Shown: one piece after another, positions 22,040 through 35,000 of the stretch
Layout: each line of letters starts with the position of its first letter
How positions within the stretch are numbered: the first letter of the stretch is position 1
Assembly (NCBI RefSeq): GCF_030272615.1
Contig: NC_081409.1
Span: 238,663,832-238,727,831 of the forward strand
Source of the DNA: Cryptomeria japonica
Taxonomy: Eukaryota; Streptophyta; Pinopsida; Cupressales; Cupressaceae
Direction: 5' to 3'
Length of the DNA stretch: 64,000 nt
Program-made: the position numbers and the translations under genes
Notes under the pieces: generated by a model
What the model saw: only the letters and a program-made list of their open reading frames with translations
Told to the model about the DNA's origin: nothing
The model's database searches: none

Positions 22040-23320
22040 GGTGATAATGAAGAGAAAATGTACTTTTAATCTTGATAATAAAAAAATTTAAAAAAATAGA
22101 AAATGTCTTCTATGTTTAAGGTTTGAAGCATAATTTTCTTAGTGTTAATGAAATATGTGATCAAGGACACCCCCTCACTTTTCATATTTTCAAATGCAAA
22201 TAGAATAGCAAATAAGATATACATCATTAGTGAGATCAAGGGAGAATTATGGTATATGAGAAAAATAGATAAAAGTTGGTTATGGCATAGAAGAAAGAGC
22301 CATTTATAATTTGATAATCGAGTAAAAATTAGCACCAAACAAGTTGTGAGAGATATGCCAGAGATTGTTAAACCTTTAGGTACTCTTTATAAGAAATGTC
22401 AGCTTGGAAAATGGACAAGCTTCAAGTTAAACGAGTAATCAACAACAAGACCATTAGAACTTGTCCATGCATACCTCCATCGGCCTATAGGAACACAAAT
22501 CTTGCAAGGTGAAAGTTACTTTATGTTTCTTATAGTGATTACTCTAGAATGACATCAATTACTTTTCTAAGAAAAAAATCTTAAGCATTAGAAAAATTTA
22601 AATCTTTTAAAACCTTGCTTGAAAATTAAATTGGTTTAAAAATCAAATGTTTGAGGTCAAATAGAGGATGTGAGTTTATTTCAAATGAATTTCAATAATT
22701 TTGTGAGGGTCATGGAATAAGGAGACATTTCTCTACTACAAGGACTCCACAACACAATGGAGTTGTAGAAAGGAGAATCGAACCATACAAGAGATGACTA
22801 GAACAATTTTGAATGAATCTAAGCTATCAAACATATTTTGGACAGCAGTTAACACAATAGTCTATATTCTAAATAGAGGGAAAATCAAAGTCAACAAATT
22901 TAAAACACCCTATAAATTATGGAAAGGTACACCAGTAAGAGTTAAATACTTCAAATATTTTGGGGGTAAGTGTTAGATAAGAAAATATGATGAAGATTTG
23001 GGCAAATTTTACTCTAGATCTGATGAAGGCCCATCTTCACTAGTTATTCCTTAAGAACCAAGGTGTATAGATTTTACAATAAAAGATTGGATAAGATTGT
23101 AGAGAGTGCTAATGAAAAAGTGGATGAAGCGAGGTATCAACAAGACAAAGCACAAACAAATGATCACCCAAATGATGATGGTGATGATGAAAAAGAAGAA
23201 ATGGAACAAAAAAATACAAAGGACTCATCTAAATTTGTTAAAATGAATCATTCAAAAAATATAATTCTTGGTTATAAAGCTACTAGACTATTGCCTAAAA
23301 ATTTTCAGCAAGTGTATTGA
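22040..23320 (+). pseudogene. Copia GAG-pre-integrase and integrase relic (element C)
   Basis: 'NVFYV*GLKHNFLSVNEICDQGH' (about 22095-22165) is the GAG-pre-integrase signature. 'LELVHAYLHRPI' is the decayed HTDLCGP first-Asp box (D replaced by A, G by R). 'LRSNRGCEF' is the LRSDRGGEF box with Asp to Asn, and 'TPQHNGVVERR' keeps the catalytic Glu. 'WTAVNTIVYILNRGKIKVNKFKTPYKLW' and 'VKYFKYFGGKC' follow in 22794-22976. At least ten stops and two frame changes occur, so two of three catalytic residues and the frame are lost. Identity is secure; function is not. Confidence 0.85.
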
Positions 23321-23460
23321 AATATGCAAACCTCTTATTCCTATCTGAAACAGAGCCTAAGGACTTTCCATGAGCTACTGAATCTAAGCATTGCATTGAT
23401 GTTATGGAAAAAGAGATTTTCATCAAATTGTAATTTCAAGCCTTGGAAAATATAGCTTGT
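23321..23460 (+). pseudogene. Start of copia reverse transcriptase (element C, left half)
   Basis: 'SETEPKDFP*ATESKHCIDVMEKEI' matches the start of copia RT ('EP..F.EA......W..AM..E'). The remainder of this domain resumes at 56655 after the inserted sequence. Confidence 0.55.
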
Positions 23461-24466
23461 GATATGCAGATTTCCTATCACATTTTATGAAGGAACTTTT
23501 GTCACATGCAATTTGTGCTTACTATTGTAGTTACCTCATCCCGTGGTTCACATCAACCTATGTGGTGGCATCAATTATCTGTTTACTACTGACTTTGCAT
23601 TATTTAATCCAATGAAAACCTTTCTTTGGTTCCTCCTTTATGGTACTTTTTGCATGCATTCTTTAGCCACGTGAATCTATTTCACAATAAGATATTTTTC
23701 ACATCATAGTGGCTATTTTAGCAACATACTATCTCGTAATGTTTGGAATATAGAAACTGTGATGAGGATGCATTTCCGGTGGAAATCATAACTCACGTGC
23801 TAGCTATTGGGGGGAATAATATGTGATACATACAGGCTTATTGCTAGTTTGGAGGAAACCACCGAAAATATGTTCTTTCCTATTTTTTTAGTTGTTATAA
23901 CAAAATCATTTTTTTATATATGGTCAACAGGTCATGTTTTACATAGCCATTCATCTCCAATTTGTTGGTTGAAATTCCAAACATAATATCTATTATTATA
24001 CCTAGTTGTTATATATTAGCTCCAACACAAATTATTGTATGCAGATTTTGATCTCAAAACTCTATTGTCTGATAAATAATATTTGCATGATCAATTCGGT
24101 GTAGAAGAGAAGTTCTCATTTCATCACTAAGCGAATTATGGAGGCAGGGCCCACTTCATAAGGTGCTTGGTGGCTTTTGATTTTTGCAATTTTATTTTAG
24201 TAGTTTGTGATTTGATTTTTATCATTTTCTATTTTATTTCAATAATTAAGAGTGATTAATGTTACATTATTATTATTGCAAATTGATTAAGCAATTTATA
24301 TCATTACAAATTGGTTAATGTTGGAATTGCAAGTAAAATGATTTATCATTAAAACAGATTTATATTTTGGAATAAACTATTGTTGTCACAAATTACTATC
24401 GTAATATCGCCATGAACTGACAATTCTTGTCACCAAAGTTGTTTTGATTTGTTGTAGATTTATTTT
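23461..24466. other. Non-coding sequence left of the outer gypsy
   Basis: About 1 kb of AT-rich DNA with no gene or domain. It separates the RT start of C from the gypsy insertion and ends with the target-site duplication ATTTT (24462-24466). It may be a further, older insertion into C. Confidence 0.5.
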
Positions 24467-26203
24467 TGTAGTCACATAAATCTGTCCACTTAATTAAATG
24501 AATACTTAGTATTTATTTGATTATTTAACCACAATTAATAATTAATTAAATTAATATTTAATTAATTCATCTTAACCCTCTTCTCCTATTAATTAAATAA
24601 ATTATTCAATTTATTTGATTTAATTCACTTAACCAAATTCAGACCATTAATTAAAAAATAAATCATATTTATTTAATTAAATATTCTCTCACATTTAAAT
24701 AAATTAATATTTATTTAAATCCTCCAAAATCCCACCTCTCACATTTAAATAAATTAACATTTATTTAAATCACCTTTATCCTCCACCCACTTGTATTTTC
24801 CTACAAAAGCAAGTTGCACAATTATTTTAAATAAATAATTTATTTAAATCACCTTTATCCTCCACCCACTTGTATTTTCCTACAAAATCAAGTTGCACAA
24901 CTATTTTAAATAAATTATTTATTTAAAATCCTATTTATCCTCACCCACTTGAAACCTTTAATGGTTTCCCTTAAAGTCTTCAAACTTGATGGCTTTAAAG
25001 TCTTCAAACTTGATGGCTTCCTTCTATAGTCTTCTTAAGCCTTTAATGGTTTCCCTTAAAGTCTTCAAACTTGATGGCTTTAAAGTCTTCAAACTTAATG
25101 GCTTCCCTTAAAGTCTTCTTAAGACTTTAATGGTTTTCCTTAAAGTCTTCAAACCTTTAATGGTTTCCCTCAAAGTCTTCAAGCATTTTAATGCTTTATC
25201 TTCCTTTTTCTCATTTAAATAAATTAATATTTATTTGAATATTTATCCAAATGCAAATTACACCATTTAATTGAAAATACCAAAATTCCTCCCACTTGCA
25301 TTTTCCTACAAAATCCACTTGCATGCCTAAACCCCTTCTAGATTCTTCTAAACCTTTCCTAATTAACCTAATCCATCCCCTAAATATTGTCACATTCCTA
25401 AGCAAATTGGAGTCACTTCTCAAAGACTTCAAAGTCTTTGAAAAGCAATTAATGATTTGTGTGTTCAACAAATTAGCCTCTAAAGTCTTCCAAACCACTT
25501 ATGGCTCTTACATGACCATTAATGGTTAATTCCACTTGCACCCATGGTTAAGGACTTTGACCCCTAACTTAACCCTCATGTAACCCATGTGTCTCTTCAA
25601 AGCATTTATTTCTTTGACTAGGGTAACCATCATGTCCCCTCAAGCATTTAATGCTCCTTATCTCTCCTCTCAAGCCTCCTCATGGTGACACTTGTCAACA
25701 TGGGATTGGGTTGAAAGTCTCAAATGGATTGAATATCTTTCAATCCTAACCCTTGTTAAGATTACTCAATCTTAACCCTTCATTTCCCCATTTCTTTTAT
25801 AAATAGAACCCTTATCCTCAAGCAAAAAAGAAAGCATTAGAGTATTGTTGTTATACTGGCATTAGCATAGAGCTTTCTCATAGCATCACTATCTACACTT
25901 GCATAGCATTTGCTTATCATATTCAACCATCTTGAATCTCCATATGGCATCCATGGCTAGTGCTAAAAGCTGAGAGCTACACTCATTTGGGACTTGGAGA
26001 GGAGAGGAACAAGGGAGGAGCAACTATGAGCATCTTGATTAGCTATTTTATTCTATGTTTATATGCTTTCTATTTCATGCTTAATATCTCTCTTGATATG
26101 CCTGTTTAGGATAATCTTTTGTTGCTAACACTAACGTTTGTTTCTTGTGCTCTTGTGTGTGTTGCCATCAAACAGATTTTCTAATCCTTTTTGCAGAGCA
26201 TCA
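24467..26203 (+). repeat. Outer gypsy 5' LTR (1737 bp)
   Basis: It starts TGTAGTCACAT and ends GAGCATCA. Its first 500 bp hold a series of AT-rich inverted repeats (ATTTAAATAAAT...ATTTATTTAAAT type). About 24950-25200 is a degenerate tandem block of 'cttaaagtcttcaaacttgatgg' units, including the hairpin AAGACTTTAA/TTAAAGTCTT. The antisense frame at 25211-25498 is conserved only because the LTR is duplicated. Confidence 0.95.
25798..25806 (+). promoter_or_regulatory. TATA box of outer gypsy LTR
   Basis: TATAAATAG, the best TATA match in the LTR, lies about 400 bp before the LTR end. The same site recurs in the 3' LTR at 56085-56093. The upstream repeat 'caatcttaaccctt' could be a proximal element. 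Confidence 0.6.
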
Positions 26204-28801
26204 TTTGGTGAACCCGACGTGAATCCAAACACCAAAAAGATCAACTTTTTTTTTAACCAATAACATGTTTGAATGTTGAAAATGTCACACAGGTTGCGTT
26301 TTTGACACTGTTTTGGTGCGTTTGACATTATTTTGGCGCTATTCACCATGTTTCAGTGCTTTTGCCTTCTCTTGTCTTTCCCTTTCTTTTAGTGTGTTTG
26401 TGTTAAATAGCGCCTCTGTTCAAACGCAGACTAGCGCTATTGTAACAGAACGTTGTACAAATCACCTTGTAACCAAAAAAAAAAAAATTAGGCTTGTAGA
26501 AGCCCACCAAATAGGCGGATTTTACTAACTATTTTTCTCTTTTGTGCAGATTTAAATTAGATTAAAAAGTAGATTTATATTTCTTCCTAACTTGTTTTTG
26601 AAGTTGGTTTTAAAAAAATGAATTCACTTTTTGTTTTGGTTTAAAATTAACTTCACATTTCAAATTTGGGCTTTTAAAAAAAGAATCACACATTTGTTTA
26701 GGGCTCTTCAAAAGAATTTCATTGTTCCAAGGTAAAAAGAACCACAAACTTATACAAAACAACTTTATTTCTTGCAAGTTAGGAAACAAACTTCGTTTTG
26801 GTGCTTAAAATCAACAAAACAAAATTTATTTTCTTGCATCAACTTAAAAGAAATTTACAATCAACACTTTGTTTTGGGGAAATCTAAAAAGAACAAGCCA
26901 TTTTTCCTTCAAGCTCAAAAACAATTTTACTTCAAGCAAGACGTGTTTTCAATTCAGTTGACTAGGATTTCAAAGTTCCTAGTTTACAAAATATTTTGCC
27001 TTTGAAGTTAAAAAGAACACCATGACTGTTGGAGCAACATCTCCAAATAGTTAGATCACATTGCAATGACAGATTAAAAAGAACAAGTGTTTTTCGTGCT
27101 TGGCACACTTGTGCAAAGAGTTGGTCGAGTGGTCCTACTTCTAACACACACTATCCTCTCCCTTGGCTTTCGTGGTCCTAGGTGCAAGAGAAAAGTGTTA
27201 GTAACACTCAAAATTTTATCTTTTTAAGAGAGGCCTGCCAAGGGATCGATACTCTTGGGAATGACCTCGAGCGGTAAATCCTTCGAGCCGCTATATAAAT
27301 CAGGTGAGAGCGAAAGTTGTAGCCTTGGGTATAGCTGTTCCTACAGTGTAACTGGCCGAAAGGACAAATGGGCCCCACCACCAGTTACAAGGCTCTTAAG
27401 TGAGTCACTGCAGAATGAACTTATGTCCAAAAACATCGAACATGACTAAACACCTTTTAGTAGTAGCCCACCTGTTCTATTGATTGAGGATATTTGCGAT
27501 ATAATTTAGTGCAAGAGCATAGATGGTTTTGCTCCCAAGATACTCACCGTACATATTTCCTTGAGTAGAAACATAGCTTTTTGAAAAGTCACTTGTGGCT
27601 TGATAAAAGTGGTGACTCCCCCATCATAGGGATCATCTATTTGTTATGCTCGTGCAAGACTTAGTATATCACATCCTTACCTGCAACGGCGGGATTCATA
27701 AGGTATGTAGTACCAAAGTCAAAGAAATATCAAGATGTGGGCTAAATTTATCACAACTGGCCATTTGACCTTAGGGATAAAAAAGTGTTTGAAGTGTGTT
27801 CATTTTAAAGACCAAGTGCAAATTGAGCCAACTTCAGGCTTTGGAAATACACCTTAAAACACATCTAAAGGAAGGGTCATATACAAGTCCAAGGATTGGG
27901 TTGATCTAGACCCATACTCATTTGTGCCATTGGGGGCAACATTCTTGTGTTTGCGTGCTTGCTTTGTTTTCTTGTCAAAGAAAAATCAGAAAATCAATCC
28001 CAAAAACAAAGTATTCATCCAACATTTCTCAAAAACAACTAAAAATACCAAAAACAAAGTGCAAACAACAAAGAGTCAAATTTTATGACCATTCTTCACA
28101 TCTTGCGAAAAAAGAAGCGTCATCAGAATATCAACTTGAAAAGAAGACCATTGAGCTCAAAAGCTTTGATCAAAAGAAGGAAGTTCTTCTATATAAATCG
28201 ACAAATCTTTGTCTCACGTAGAGTCTTTCTGCATCGCATGCGTCTTTACCTTCAAGGCAAAACAAACGAATTTGATTCTGAATCATTGAACCGCAGAGCT
28301 TTTATGCAGTATAGAGCTCTGAGTTATCACAAAAACCAAGGAGGAAAGATTAATCCCAACTTCTTCCCAAACGTCTGTATCACATACAACACAGCTCGAG
28401 AAATACCATCAACACCTGAAAGGGAAGAGATAGAGTTTGTCCCATTTGTAACACAAAGTTTTTATTGAAAGTTGAAAACAAAACATCCATCATCTTACTC
28501 ATACATCATCACTTCATCATCATCAATCTATTCCAACTCTTAAAACATTAAGAGGTTCTTGTCCCAAGATCCCTTTTTAGATATTGCTTGAATCAAACAC
28601 ATCACATCACTTTTTAGATTGTTTCTACATCTAGGATAAGCTCATCCTAAGAGACACATCTACGCAGGTTAAAACTAGTTCATGAGTGAATCCTCTCATT
28701 ACTAGGTAGTTCAATCTGTAACACATCTCAGATTTCTCTACACCTTATCACATCCAAACTTATCAAACAAACAAACAATTCAAAAAAGGAATTTCGGTTA
28801 C
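26204..28801 (+). other. Outer gypsy 5' leader, first part
   Basis: Non-coding. 26290-26440 contains a loose cluster of GCGTTTTTGA, GCGTTTGACA, GCGCTATT and GCGCCTCTG motifs, at the same relative place as the GCGTCTGTG cluster of the inner element. 26730-27085 has four copies of NNTAAAAAGAAC (26731, 26883, 27008, 27073). The open frames here (for example 28085-28468) have no domain. The leader is cut at 28801 by the inner element and resumes at 43845. Confidence 0.7.
26206..26222 (+). other. Primer-binding site of outer gypsy
   Basis: TGGTGAACCCGACGTGA begins two bases after the LTR end. It has the TGG start expected for a CCA-ending tRNA. I cannot name the tRNA from memory with confidence. 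Confidence 0.7.
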
Positions 28802-29627
28802 TGTAGACACCTAAAATTGTCATGTCTAATTAAATAAATATTTTATTTATTTAATTATCTAAACCTAATTCTTCTATTAATTAAATAAATTTTTATTTAT
28901 TTAATTAATTCATTTATCCTCTTCTAGCCTTATTTCTCATTTAAATAAATACATTTATTTATTTAAATTATCCCTTTCCTAAATTAAATAAATATCTTAT
29001 TTATTTAATTGTCCTACTTCTTCTATTAATTAAATAAATCTTTATTTATTTAATTAATTCATTATCTTTTTCTACACATGACACATGTCATTCATCTCTT
29101 AATTCATACACTACCTACCTCTTTCATTATTTTATTATTTCTTTTACCTACCTTCTAATCCTAGCCGACCTCTCTTTTTACACCTCTCAATCTTAACCCT
29201 CCATTTCTTATTGTGTCTTCTATTTAAGGAGATGCTTCCTTCATTGTCAAACCCTAATGCCTAATGACTAATCACTCAGCCTAATGACATATCCTAATGA
29301 CAAACCCTAATGACTGATTTTGGAGTACTTGGCTACACTACAATTCCACTTGCAACCACATTCCGTTCTTTGTTGAGCTCTTGTGCATACAAAAATCTGA
29401 GAGCAAGTATATCAAGCAAGATCAATGGAGATAGGAAGAATGGAGATCAAAACCCTATTGGACATGTGATGGTATAATCTTTGTGATTTTTGAGTTATTT
29501 GCATTGTCTTAGGTTATCTTCATATGTTATGGTGGATCTTTGTTCATTGTTAGGCTAGGGTTTGGTAGTTGAATCCATTTTAGTCTTTCAATATTGTTAT
29601 CATTGTTATCCATTTTCACCATATACA
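28802..29627 (+). repeat. Inner gypsy 5' LTR (826 bp)
   Basis: It starts TGTAGACACCTAAAATT and ends CCATATACA. Five AT-rich inverted repeats lie in 28825-29070, each of the form ATTAAATAAAT-N-ATTTATTTAAT with a different centre and separated by pyrimidine-rich spacers. A weak TATA-like TATTTAAGG lies near 29222. 'cctaatgac' is repeated five times in 29257-29312. Confidence 0.95.
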
Positions 29628-29630
29628 TTT

Positions 29631-29648
29631 TGGCACGCCCGGTGAGAC
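29631..29648 (+). other. Primer-binding site of inner gypsy
   Basis: TGGCACGCCCGGTGAGAC starts three bases after the LTR. It differs from the outer element's PBS, so the two families use different tRNAs. The tRNA is not identified. Confidence 0.75.
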
Positions 29649-29740
29649 TCTTGTCCCTTTGCATTTAACATTTTTGTTGCAGATTTTGCATTTTTGAAGT
29701 TGCAGATCGGACGATTTCGACGACATTTTAGGTTTTTTCC

Positions 29741-30035
29741 GCGTTTGCGAGTGTTCGGATCGCGTTTTTGTATTTCAGAGGCATCTGCGATATCTTGGAT
29801 CGCGTCTGTGTTTCTGTCATTTTCTATTTTTGCAGGTTTCCGAAAGACGCGTCTGTGATTCCGAATCGCGTCTGCGCATCATCTTATCACGTCTGTGATT
29901 CCGAATCGCGTCTGCGTATCATCTTATCACGTCTGTAGCCGAAAGAAGCGTCTGTGTTCTGTGGCCGCGTCTGTAAACTACAGAACCGCGTTTGTGTCAG
30001 ACAGACGTGTCTGTGTCTGGTATAACAGCGTTTGT
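29741..30035 (+). repeat. GCGTCTGTG motif cluster 1
   Basis: About 14 copies of (A/C)GCGTCTGTG or one-base variants (GCGTTTGTG, GCGTCTGCG, ACGTCTGTG) with non-conserved spacers. It includes a 41-bp tandem duplication starting near 29848. The cluster begins about 110 bp after the PBS. Confidence 0.85.
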
Positions 30036-31258
30036 GCATTCTGTTTTGCAAATTTTTCAAGTTTTTCGATTCGGATTTTCAGATTTTGTACTTAGGGTTT
30101 CAGATCTGGTTTATTTTCAGCTAACCTTTGCAGATCTAGCTAACCTGGTTTGTGCAGCTTGCTTTGGAGACAAATACGTTTTTGTTGAAGGCCCCTTTTC
30201 ACAAAGTCTTTTTGGGTTTTCTAAAAATTTACCTAACTTGTATGCTTGCAGGAAGGGGTTATCATTTGAAACAACCCAAACTACTAACAATTTTGTTGCA
30301 GGGCCTTAGCTAGGGTTTTGTAATTTTTATTGTGTGCCTTGTTTCATAGCTTAGCAAACACTTCAATTGGTGCACTAAAATTGAATCATTGTCTTTTGTG
30401 TCTTGAGCAATAGGCTCTTTTTGTTTACTCTTTAGAGGGCCTATCTTCCCGTGTGGTCATTAGGACTACTAGTGAGAAGAGAACGACCCAAGTGGTAGCG
30501 AGGAAAACCCACCTCATCCAAACCACTATAATCAAATGTATTCATGGTGAAAACTATGAATAACGTGTGCTGATTAGTTCATACCGACACTATGTCTCCC
30601 CATAAACCCGTTTGATCAAATTTATTTGATCATTTGTAGGGCGTAACCCCTACCGGCTGGGAGCCTTCTGTATTTACAGAGCTGAAAGTGCCGCATGTAT
30701 GGCCACATGAGCGGATGCCCTTACTAGCACCATTTTGTTTTAGAGGCCCAAATCCTTCTAGTTGTTGGGGCAGGAGGTCGGACCTCTGGTAGCGGCCCAC
30801 ACACATACGGTTCTTAGTAGAGATACAAAGTTTGCCATGGGGAGTTTTCATGGGGACTGATGCTTGGCTGACCCGAGAAGTGAGTGTCGAGGGTGGAGCC
30901 AGTGAGGTCAAGCATCTAAGTATCCGCTCTGAATAGCGTAGCCTCGGGGGTAAAACCCCATGTGGGATCAACAACTATTGTCTTGGCCAGCCATAAGAAT
31001 TGTGCTTGACTTATGATAAACATTCAAACACTCAAAGACAAAACAGCAAAACATTGTGTCTTTTGTGTCTTCAAGTGTATGCAAAAACTTTTTACATCAA
31101 ACAACACACTTTCTTGGAGTCATTTTGGAGTCTAAACACTAGCAAACATTGAGTCATCAACACTGTGTCCTCTTGTCACGAAAAACAGTCGAACAATCAG
31201 ATTTGGTCACAACAAAACAACTTCACAGATAGGAAAGATTGCACGAAGGTTACAGAAA

Positions 31259-31540
31259 TGCGTCTGTGTCTGTTAAAACCGCGTCTGTGTCAGATAAACT
31301 CGTCTGTGAAGTACAGAATAGCGTCTGTGTTTTTATCTACGTCTGTGTCGAACAGAGACACGTCTGTGTATGGGAATCGCGTCTGTGAAGTATACAGGCG
31401 CGTCTGTGTCCACAATTGCAAAAAACTGTTACAGTCCCGGCAAACATCAACAGGAAAATCTCAGAATCACATCTGCGTTAAACAGAGTAGCGTCTGTGTC
31501 TTAAAACCGCGTCTGTGAAGTATACAGAGGCGTCTGTGTC
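31259..31540 (+). repeat. GCGTCTGTG motif cluster 2
   Basis: About 13 copies, mostly exact CGTCTGTG, at intervals of roughly 20 bp. Spacers such as 'aagtatacag' and 'ttaaaacc' recur. Same strand as cluster 1. Confidence 0.85.
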
Positions 31541-32029
31541 AGGATTTGAAAATTTTAACAGTCAAACAAACAAAGAAATCAGTTTCGGCATACTTGAGCT
31601 TCCTAGGTTGTCTCTTCAGATTTCATCTAGCATTCAACCTGTCCTTGGGTCTCACATAGTCCATCATTGCTTCACATCTCATTTTACATTCATACTTGTC
31701 TAAACTTGAGTCAAAAGGTCACTTGCTTGTCCTCATCATACTTTGTCAACACACTACATACAACTACACTTTGCTAAGTGGTCCCTCATCAAGGTTTCTT
31801 ACCTTTGGGTCTCATTTGGTCTTACTTAGAGTCAAGGTCAGCTTACCTCATCAAGAGAAACTATCCTCTCTTTGGAAGTCACACCTACTCTACTACTTAC
31901 ATACTTGGTCTTACACTTTGGACATTGCAAGTACACCTCAAGATTCATTTACACTCCATACAACTCTTGGTCTTCCATACTCTTGTCATTTTCCGTCTAG
32001 TCTCTCACATATTGCCAAACACCTAGTTC

Positions 32030-35000
32030 GTGGTTGAAACCCGTCTTCAAAAATCTAGGAGAATAGTCAAAGAAGCTCAAGAATCCGCAAACATGAGTTC
32101 TTATGAGTATGACAATGATGTCTTCTACAATCCTGAGCACACTACATTACCAGACATGAATGTTTATAGACACAATCCAAATGTGGAAAGCGCAAACGCT
32201 ATAAACAACAATGCTACACACAATGACAATGTTGACAATTCTTCAATACTATCAGCAGACATACAAGAATCTATAATGGATCCTGAATTCAATAGATTGG
32301 TTGAAGAGATAATGAGGAGAGATCGTCAATATTTCCTAAACATGATGGCACAAAGTGGAGCTAAAATACCACATGATTTTGACTTATCTCAACTTATGGA
32401 AAGTAGACCTTCACAACAAACTCAACCTAATAGTGGAGGACCAAATAATATGATGCCGGAGTCACCATCAGTTTTGCTTCAGAAACCAGCAATCCCACAT
32501 ACACAAGCTCAAATGCATGATACTTACACTCAAAGACCATCATGGAGGCCTTATGCTCAAACACATACTCAAGATATGGGTCAACCAAGACAAATGGATA
32601 CTCAAGGATTTCCTCAAAATTTTGACACAAGGAGACCTCATGCCAAAATTGGGGGCAACACAATGGAAAATGAAAGGCCTATTGAATATGGTTTATACAC
32701 ACAAAACAGATATGGAGTCCCTCAACAAGAAGTTATGCCAAGTGCTCCATATATGTCGCAACAATATAGACCTCCATATGGACATGTCTACGATCAGTAT
32801 CATCCATATATGCAACAAGTTCCTCCTCAAATGGGTGTTTCAAACATGGGATATGCTACAAGAAATCCATCTCCTCCCAAAAATAATTTGGAGCAACAAA
32901 TTAGAGATCTACAAAAGAAAGTGGAAGACATGGGCACATCAAAACCCACATATACTATGAGAGATATATGCCCTTATCCATTTGATAAGAGCATTCCAAT
33001 GCCTCCGTTTCCTCCGCACTTTGTAACACCAAAATTCGACAAATATAGAGGGAGAGGAGACCCCAAGGCACATATAAGACAATTCTTCACAGCTTGCATT
33101 GAGGTAGCGGCAGAAGAAACATACTTGATGAGGTTGTTCCCACAGAGCTTAGGAGATCAAGCTATGGAATGGTTTTCTCAATTACCTCCTGGTATTAAGT
33201 CATGGGGCGACTTGGCAGAAGCATTCATTCAGCATTTTTCTTACAACATTGAAACAGATGTCTCAGTTACTACCTTGTGCAATACGAAACAAAAAGAAGG
33301 AGAATCTTTCGCAACATTTTTACAAAGATGGAGAAACTTAGCTAGCAGATTCTCTTGTGAGATCCCGCAAAAACAAATGGTGGAGATGTTCACACAAAAC
33401 GTTAACAAGGCTATTGGCTATGATCTCAGAAAAGCTTGTTTGTCTACATTCAAGGATGTCATTGAAAAGGGCCTAGCAACAGAAAAGGTCTTAATTGAAC
33501 AAGGAGTTATCAAGCTATTCAAAGAAAACAAAGAGGACTTCAAAGGAAAGGACAAACCAAAATTTTGGAGCAAGAACAAGAACACGGTTAATGATGGTGT
33601 TGTTGATGCCAACACAGTAAGACCAAAGTTCGTCTTTTCTGGTTCAAGTTCTACCGATAATCAAGTGAACAATCAAACAACTTCTAAACCACGAAGGAAG
33701 TACACTCCATTGGGAGAACCACTTGAATCAGTATTCAAAAAGCTTGTAGCAAACAAAGTGATCACGGTCCCAGATTTTCCTCCATATGAACCAAAGGTAA
33801 AACCAAATTGGTGGAATGATGATGAATTTTGCGAGTTTCATAAGAGCAGGGGTCACAAGACAAGTAATTGCCATCGATTGAAAAACATTGTACAAGATCT
33901 CATTGACAGAGGAGATATTGAGATTGAGGGACATTCATCTAATCAAGAGCATGAGGTGTTTAAGGAACCATTCCCAAAACATGACAAGGGAAAAGGCAAA
34001 GTCACAGATGATCAAGCCAATTACACCAGAACATCTTACAATTATGATTCCACTATTAATCACATTTCAATGGACAATCATATTTCTACCATTACTATCA
34101 AAAATAAAAATCCTGAGAATTCTTCTCAAAGACCCAAAATTGTCCTAAAAGGTGTGGGATCTTCGTCCACATCTACCTCCGAATGTCATGTTACAACCCG
34201 TCGAGGTAAGATCACATTGCCAGGTACCTCTACTAAGAATACCAATCTTCCGTCAACTAAGCCTGAGTACGACCTTGTAGAGCAATTAGGGAAAACACCC
34301 GCACTCATCTCTATTCTTGAGCTCTTACGTATATCTCCTGCACATAAAGCTGTCCTTGACAAAACCTTGAGAGATACTGCTGTCCCTACTGATCTAAACG
34401 TGGACCAGTTTCAAGCCATGGTGGGATATTTATCCGTTCCACACTCCCTCACATTCACAGAAGCCGATGACGCCTCCATAAGTCAGCCTCATAATGCACC
34501 TCTACATATTAAAGCCTTCATACATAAACACCGAATAAAACGAGTCCTGATAAATGGAGGAGCAGGTCTTAATATTTGTACATTGAGCACCATCAGACAA
34601 TTGGGATATTCTGACAAAGCTGTAAATTCTACAAACCAAATCACTATTAAGGCTTATGATGATGAAGAGCGTTCGTCCAAGGGCATGGTCATCTTACCAC
34701 TAAGAATAGGGCCAGTCACAAAGGATGTGGTTTGTCAAGTCCTGGATCTAGACCTTACGTATAACATATTGCTAGGACGTCCGTGGATTCATGAAATGAG
34801 GGCAGTCCCATCAACATACCATCAATGCATTAAGTTTCCTCATAATGGAGTCGAGGTAACGGTCAATGGTGATCCAAATCCATTCATATATTGCAATAAC
34901 TTGAGATCACATACTGAGACTATCATTCTCAGCAATCGTGAAGCTACTCCTTCTTCAGCATATATTGATCCTGAGTCATTAAAGCCCTCGACATCCAAAC

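Larger units (their letters stand above)
29628..32029 (+). other. Inner gypsy 5' leader
   Basis: Non-coding, 2.4 kb. Two clusters of the motif GCGTCTGTG and close variants lie at 29741-30035 (about 14 units) and 31259-31540 (about 13 units), all on the plus strand and about 20 bp apart. 30536-30560 can form ATTCAT/ATGAAT around GGTGAAAACT. Short frames over the clusters merely read the repeat. No extra leader protein is supported. Confidence 0.75.

Noticed and set aside
25211-25498. 95-codon antisense frame found twice (also 55498-55785), apparently conserved
   Set aside because: The two copies are the two LTRs of one element, so identity reflects the duplication mechanism, not selection on a protein.
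28085-28468. 127-codon frame in the outer leader as an extra retroelement protein
   Set aside because: No motif, no start context and overlapping alternative frame; not supported without sister copies.
30630-30974. 114-codon antisense frame in the inner leader
   Set aside because: No recognised domain, no splice or promoter support, and no counterpart in the outer leader.
29741-31540. Regularly spaced repeats resembling a CRISPR array
   Set aside because: Units are about 9-10 bp, imperfect and spaced irregularly in a plant retrotransposon leader; no cas genes and no 25-40 bp repeats.
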